Position numbers and translations under genes: made by a program. A stretch of 64,000 bases of DNA from Kluyvera intermedia (GTDB lineage Bacteria; Pseudomonadota; Gammaproteobacteria; Enterobacterales; Enterobacteriaceae): assembly GCF_021440345.1 (NCBI RefSeq), contig NZ_JAKCNS010000034.1, positions 1-64,000 on the forward strand. Direction: 5' to 3'. Below are positions 60,775 to 64,000 of the stretch, in pieces. Below the pieces are notes generated by a model. That model did not search any database and was not told the origin of the DNA. It was given only the letters and a program-made list of their open reading frames with translations. The stretch's first letter is position 1. Each line of letters opens with the position of its first letter.

Positions 60775-61692
60775 CTACGCGGCGCGGGACAGCACCTCGG
60801 CCACCCACGCCTGAAAACCGGCAACGTCCAGCCCCAGTGCCACCTGTGCGTTGGCGGGCTGGCCGAGCCGCCCTTCGATATCCACAACGGTAGTGCCTGC
60901 GGTAAATTGCCCCTGGGTTTCCACGGCGACAAAACACGATTGCAGCGTAAACAGTTCAGGGCGAACCAGCCACGCAATGGCGCACAGGTCGTGCATCCGC
61001 AAGCCGCTCTGCATGCTGCCGCTGCGATAGTGACTAAACAGCGCGTGCAGCATATTGCCGGTTTTATTGAGCGCAGGAAGGGACGCGAGATACTCCGGCG
61101 TCAGCATCGCCTGATTGGTCACATCCAGCCCACACATCACAATATCCAGGCCGCTGCGGAACACCAGCGCGGCGGCTTCGGGGTCGATAGCGATATTGAA
61201 CTCCGCGTTTGGCGTAAAGTTACCGCGCCCGGCGGAGCCGCCCATAATCACCAGGCGGCGGATATTAAAGCGGCATTCAGGATATTGCGTCAGCAGCAGC
61301 GCAATGTTGGTTAGCGGGCCAATCGCCACCAGCGTGACCGGCTCCGGTGCCAGCATGAGCGCATCGCGAATCGCCTGAAACGCCGGTTTCGCCAGCGGCT
61401 GGCGGTTATGTTCGACAAAGTCGTAACCCTCCATGCCGGATTCACCGTGCACGGAGGCGGCGTCGCGCAGAGGGCGAACCAGCGGCGCTGCCGCGCCCTG
61501 CGCCAGCGGAATATCGGCATCCCAGAAGTGAAGCAGCTGTAGCGCATTACGCGTGGTTTTTTCGACGGAGACGTTACCCGCAACGGTGGTCATTAACTGC
61601 AGATCCAGCTCGGGAGCAAAAATGGCGGCAGCAATTGCCGCAGCATCATCAATGCCGGGATCGGTGTCTAGAATAATGCGAATAGGTTCCAT
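60775..61692 (-). CDS. rihC: Ribonucleoside hydrolase RihC
   Basis: Hydrolyses purine and pyrimidine ribonucleosides to base and ribose. It is 305 aa (E. coli RihC 304) and closely similar throughout. The Ca-binding DTDPGIDDA motif (residues 9–17) is intact, as is [13 protein letters not shown] and the His-containing [13 protein letters not shown]. In E. coli rihC adjoins dapB; here about 3.6 kb of accessory genes separate them. Confidence 0.95.
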   Translation of the reverse strand: MEPIRIILDTDPGIDDAAAIAAAIFAPELDLQLMTTVAGNVSVEKTTRNALQLLHFWDADIPLAQGAAAPLVRPLRDAASVHGESGMEGYDFVEHNRQPLAKPAFQAIRDALMLAPEPVTLVAIGPLTNIALLLTQYPECRFNIRRLVIMGGSAGRGNFTPNAEFNIAIDPEAAALVFRSGLDIVMCGLDVTNQAMLTPEYLASLPALNKTGNMLHALFSHYRSGSMQSGLRMHDLCAIAWLVRPELFTLQSCFVAVETQGQFTAGTTVVDIEGRLGQPANAQVALGLDVAGFQAWVAEVLSRAA

Positions 61693-61786
61693 AAGTGATT
61701 CTCCCTTCTGCGTTTATTAGCCATTTGATGGGTGATTAGCTTACTATATAAGACACTACAGTGAATGGGCTTAGCCGGGAATTGCA

Positions 61787-62518
61787 ATGAAAGTTGTACA
61801 GGCCAGTATTTCAGAATCCGTTACTCAAAACCTCGCGACCCGCATTTTGCGTGGCGAACTGACGCCCGGGATTTCGTTACCGGGAGAAAACGAGCTGGCG
61901 GTGGAATACAACGTTTCACGAACATCTATTCGCAACGCAATGGCAACCCTGGCAGCGAAGGGATTGATCTCCACCCAGGCGAAAAAGCGCAGCACCGTTA
62001 ATGCCCGCGAGCAGTGGAATCTGCTGGATATGGATGTGCTGAACTGGCTGTCTACGGGAAAAGTGGATGCCCAACTGGTTGAGCAATTGATGGTGACACG
62101 CCTGATTTTTGAACCAAGCGTCGCAACGCTTGCGGCACTCAAGGCTAACGCGCACGACCTCGCCGCAATGGAAGACGCGCTAGCGTTGATGCGTCGCGGA
62201 GAGACGGGAGCGGATAAAGCCGCCTTCGAAGCCGGAGACATCGCTTTCCACCAGGCGCTACTGCGAGCCACTCACAACCCTTTCTTGCTGTCACTGGGTA
62301 ATGCCTTAAATGCAGCAATGGTGCTCTCATTCCGGCAGACGCTAGAAGAGGATCTGCACCAGACCAAAACGGCGGTGGATGAGCACTTTCTGCTATTTGA
62401 AGCCGTTCGTCTTCGCCGGATCGATGAAGCCCGCACGCAAATGCGCAGCATTCTGCTGCATGCCGCACAGAAAAACATCTGGCAGGATCCTCCCGCATTC
62501 CTCGAAAACATTCTTTGA
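61787..62518 (+). CDS. dgoR: FadR/GntR-family regulator, DgoR-like
   Basis: A 243-aa GntR-family protein: winged helix (SLPGENELAVEYNVSRTSIRNAM, residues ~30–53) and an all-helical FCD effector domain. It is upstream of DgoK- and DgoA-type genes, as dgoR is in E. coli, and palindromes like the E. coli DgoR site lie before dgoK. It probably represses the operon, with galactonate or a related acid as inducer. The symbol rests mainly on context. Confidence 0.8.
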   Translation: MKVVQASISESVTQNLATRILRGELTPGISLPGENELAVEYNVSRTSIRNAMATLAAKGLISTQAKKRSTVNAREQWNLLDMDVLNWLSTGKVDAQLVEQLMVTRLIFEPSVATLAALKANAHDLAAMEDALALMRRGETGADKAAFEAGDIAFHQALLRATHNPFLLSLGNALNAAMVLSFRQTLEEDLHQTKTAVDEHFLLFEAVRLRRIDEARTQMRSILLHAAQKNIWQDPPAFLENIL

Positions 62519-62580
62519 TCCTTCTCTGACGTAATTCCGATCTCTCTCACAGATTGTGGTGTTTTTTTGGCCTAGCATTC

Positions 62581-62613
62581 TTGTATTACAAGACTAACCT
62601 ATTTGTATTACAT
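62581..62613. promoter_or_regulatory. Two DgoR-type operators before dgoK
   Basis: TTGTA-T-TACAA (62581–62591) and TTGTA-T-TACAT (62603–62613) have centres exactly 22 bases apart, two helical turns. They match the palindrome type I recall for E. coli DgoR (TTGTA, one base, TACA). The second ends only three bases before the dgoK ATG, so bound repressor would cover the translation start region. Confidence 0.75.
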
Positions 62614-62616
62614 GAT

Positions 62617-63519
62617 ATGAAAAAACACTGGATTGCTATCGACTGGGGCACGACAAACTTCCGTGCTTTCCTGCTTCAGGACCAGCGCGTCATTGCAAAG
62701 ATTGCGCATCCCTGCGGCTTGTTATCCATGACCAAAGAGACATTTGCCACCACGCTCGGAGCACATCTCACGCCATGGCTAGATGAGTATGGTCCACTGC
62801 CTATCGTGATGGCGGGTATGGTCGGTTCTCAGCAAGGCTGGCAAGAAGTGCCTTATGTTGTAGCACCCGCTGGCGCACAGCGTCTGGCTAAGCGGGCAAT
62901 GCGAATAGCAACGCCCTGGGAAAGTCCGGCATGGATAACGCCCGGCGTTAGTACAGTCAGTCAGTTTGGTCTGCCAGATGTGATGCGCGGCGAGGAAGTC
63001 CAGTTGCTGGGTCTTAATGCCCTGCACCCGGAGACTCAGCGAGTGGTCATTTTACCCGGTACTCACAGCAAACATAGTCATTTAAGTTACGGTGAAATCA
63101 CGCAATTTTCGACGTTCATGACCGGCGAGTTGTTTTCCGTCCTGAGCAAACATTCTTTGCTGGGCCGTGTGCTACCGGAACAACAGAACGATAAAGACAG
63201 CTTTATTAACGGCGTGAACACCGCCCAACGGGGCACACCGTTTAGTCACCTGATTTTCTCTGCCCGTACCCGTCGGCTGACGGGTGAATTAGCGCCGCAG
63301 CACATTCACAGCTATCTCTCCGGATTGCTGATTGGCTATGAGCTGGCTGCTGTCGACAACGAAAACACACTTTGGGTTGTCGGCTCGCCCACTCTGACGG
63401 CCCGCTATCAACTCGCTGCGCAAACACTGCAGATCCCTTTACATGCCGCAGATGGCGATACCTGTTTTATTCACGGAATGGCCACTCTGCAAACATTTCT
63501 TGAGGAAACTGAATCATGA
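62617..63519 (+). CDS. dgoK: 2-dehydro-3-deoxygalactonokinase
   Basis: Phosphorylates 2-keto-3-deoxygalactonate in the De Ley–Doudoroff route. It is 300 aa from ATG 62617 (MKKHWIAIDWGTTNFRAFLL), with the phosphate-binding DWGTTNFR motif and the family blocks VMAGMVGSQQGW and ILPGTHSKH. No Shine–Dalgarno sequence is visible before the ATG; an operator fills that space. An in-frame ATG at 62554 would extend into the operators and is unlikely. It overlaps dgoA by four bases (ATGA). Confidence 0.9.
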   Translation: MKKHWIAIDWGTTNFRAFLLQDQRVIAKIAHPCGLLSMTKETFATTLGAHLTPWLDEYGPLPIVMAGMVGSQQGWQEVPYVVAPAGAQRLAKRAMRIATPWESPAWITPGVSTVSQFGLPDVMRGEEVQLLGLNALHPETQRVVILPGTHSKHSHLSYGEITQFSTFMTGELFSVLSKHSLLGRVLPEQQNDKDSFINGVNTAQRGTPFSHLIFSARTRRLTGELAPQHIHSYLSGLLIGYELAAVDNENTLWVVGSPTLTARYQLAAQTLQIPLHAADGDTCFIHGMATLQTFLEETES

Positions 63520-64000
63520 ATCCACAGCTCTTTTTTCAACGCTGGCAGCAGGAAACTCTGCCCCTGATTGCCATTCTGCGCGGCATTTGCCCACATGAAG
63601 CGCTAGCAGCAACCGACATCCTGCTTGAGGCCGGATTCCACTGGCTGGAAGTGCCGCTCAACAGTCCTTCCGCACTGAAATCCATTCACCTGATGAGCAA
63701 ACACGCAGGCAATCGCGCCCAGATTGGCGGCGGAACGGTGTTAACGCCCGGCGAAGTAGATGAGGTGACCGAGAGCGGTGGCCAGCTCATCATCTCGCCG
63801 GACTACAATCCTGAGGTCATTCGCCTCAGCCGCGAGCACGGGCTTATTAGTCTGCCTGGAGTGATGACGCCAACCGAAGCATTCAGCGCGATTGATGCAG
63901 GAGCCAGCGGCCTGAAGCTTTTTCCGGCAGAACAGCTCTCTCCAGGTGTAGTAAAGGCTTACCGCGCCGTACTGCCCACTCACATCGTCTGTCTGCCAGT
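63516..64000 (+). CDS. dgoA: 2-dehydro-3-deoxy-6-phosphogalactonate aldolase (partial)
   Basis: Class I aldolase splitting KDPGal to pyruvate and glyceraldehyde 3-phosphate. The first 161 codons are in the window. It has the KDPG/KDPGal aldolase pattern: LIAILRGI near residue 20, the catalytic Glu in WLEVPLNSP, GGGTVLTPGEV, and the Schiff-base Lys in LKLFPAEQ. It resembles E. coli DgoA but is clearly divergent. ATG 63516 overlaps the dgoK stop, with TGAGGA 12 bases upstream. The 3' end lies outside the window. Confidence 0.9.
   Translation, partial: MNPQLFFQRWQQETLPLIAILRGICPHEALAATDILLEAGFHWLEVPLNSPSALKSIHLMSKHAGNRAQIGGGTVLTPGEVDEVTESGGQLIISPDYNPEVIRLSREHGLISLPGVMTPTEAFSAIDAGASGLKLFPAEQLSPGVVKAYRAVLPTHIVCLP

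Overview
The window is a stretch of chromosome from a member of the Enterobacteriaceae. The order leuABCD–setA–sgrST–sgrR–thiBPQ–yabI–araC–araBAD–polB–rapA–rluA–djlA–lptD–surA–pdxA–rsmA–apaG–apaH–folA–kefC–kefF … carB–carA–dapB … rihC is the E. coli/Salmonella/Citrobacter/Klebsiella backbone read in reverse, and the proteins resemble E. coli proteins I know almost end to end. I cannot fix the genus. AraC of 281 residues, the lack of the cai/fix genes and the accessory sugar-acid genes suggest a Citrobacter/Enterobacter/Klebsiella-like organism rather than E. coli.

Layout. 1–60 is the right end of an IS1 element; 61–545 is AT-rich DNA upstream of the leucine operon; 555–5413 is leuL, its attenuator and leuABCD. 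5456–8738 is the sugar-phosphate stress module (setA, the SgrS RNA with SgrT, and SgrR). 8800–12246 is a TPP riboswitch followed by the thiamin ABC importer. 12289–18409 holds yabI, araC and araBAD with a clear AraC/CRP control region. 18586–19254 is an accessory, lower-GC gene for a putative PD-(D/E)XK nuclease-like protein. 19352–36412 is conserved housekeeping: DNA polymerase II, RapA, RluA, DjlA, then lptD-surA-pdxA-rsmA-apaG-apaH (outer-membrane assembly, vitamin B6, rRNA methylation, Ap4A), folA and the KefFC potassium efflux system.

36679–51362 is a variable block occupying the place of yaaU–fix–cai in E. coli. It contains four modules: a ketogluconate-type pathway (MFS carrier, 2-hydroxyacid dehydrogenase, LacI-type regulator, IdnO-like reductase, gluconate kinase, YhcH-family protein); a small lipoprotein; an N-acyl-D-amino-acid catabolic set (RpiR regulator, RidA-family protein, D-aminoacylase, D-serine dehydratase-like enzyme); and a β-glucoside PTS set (an unusual RpiR regulator with repeated HTH units, IIB, a GH4 glycosidase, IIC).

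51479–57146 returns to backbone with carB, carA and dapB. 57415–60771 is a small accessory group (AlaX-like editing protein, two LysR regulators, an SDR). 60775–61692 is rihC, and the window ends in a dgo-like operon (dgoR, dgoK, partial dgoA) with two matching operator palindromes in front of dgoK.

Most interesting unexplained items: the orphan nuclease-like gene with palindromes upstream; the triple-HTH RpiR regulator beside three copies of a TGAAA-N5-TTTCA palindrome; a cruciform repeat family inside the ara operon with a second partial copy 26 kb away; and the IS1 insertion upstream of leu. I did not find an obvious multi-gene defence system or CRISPR array.
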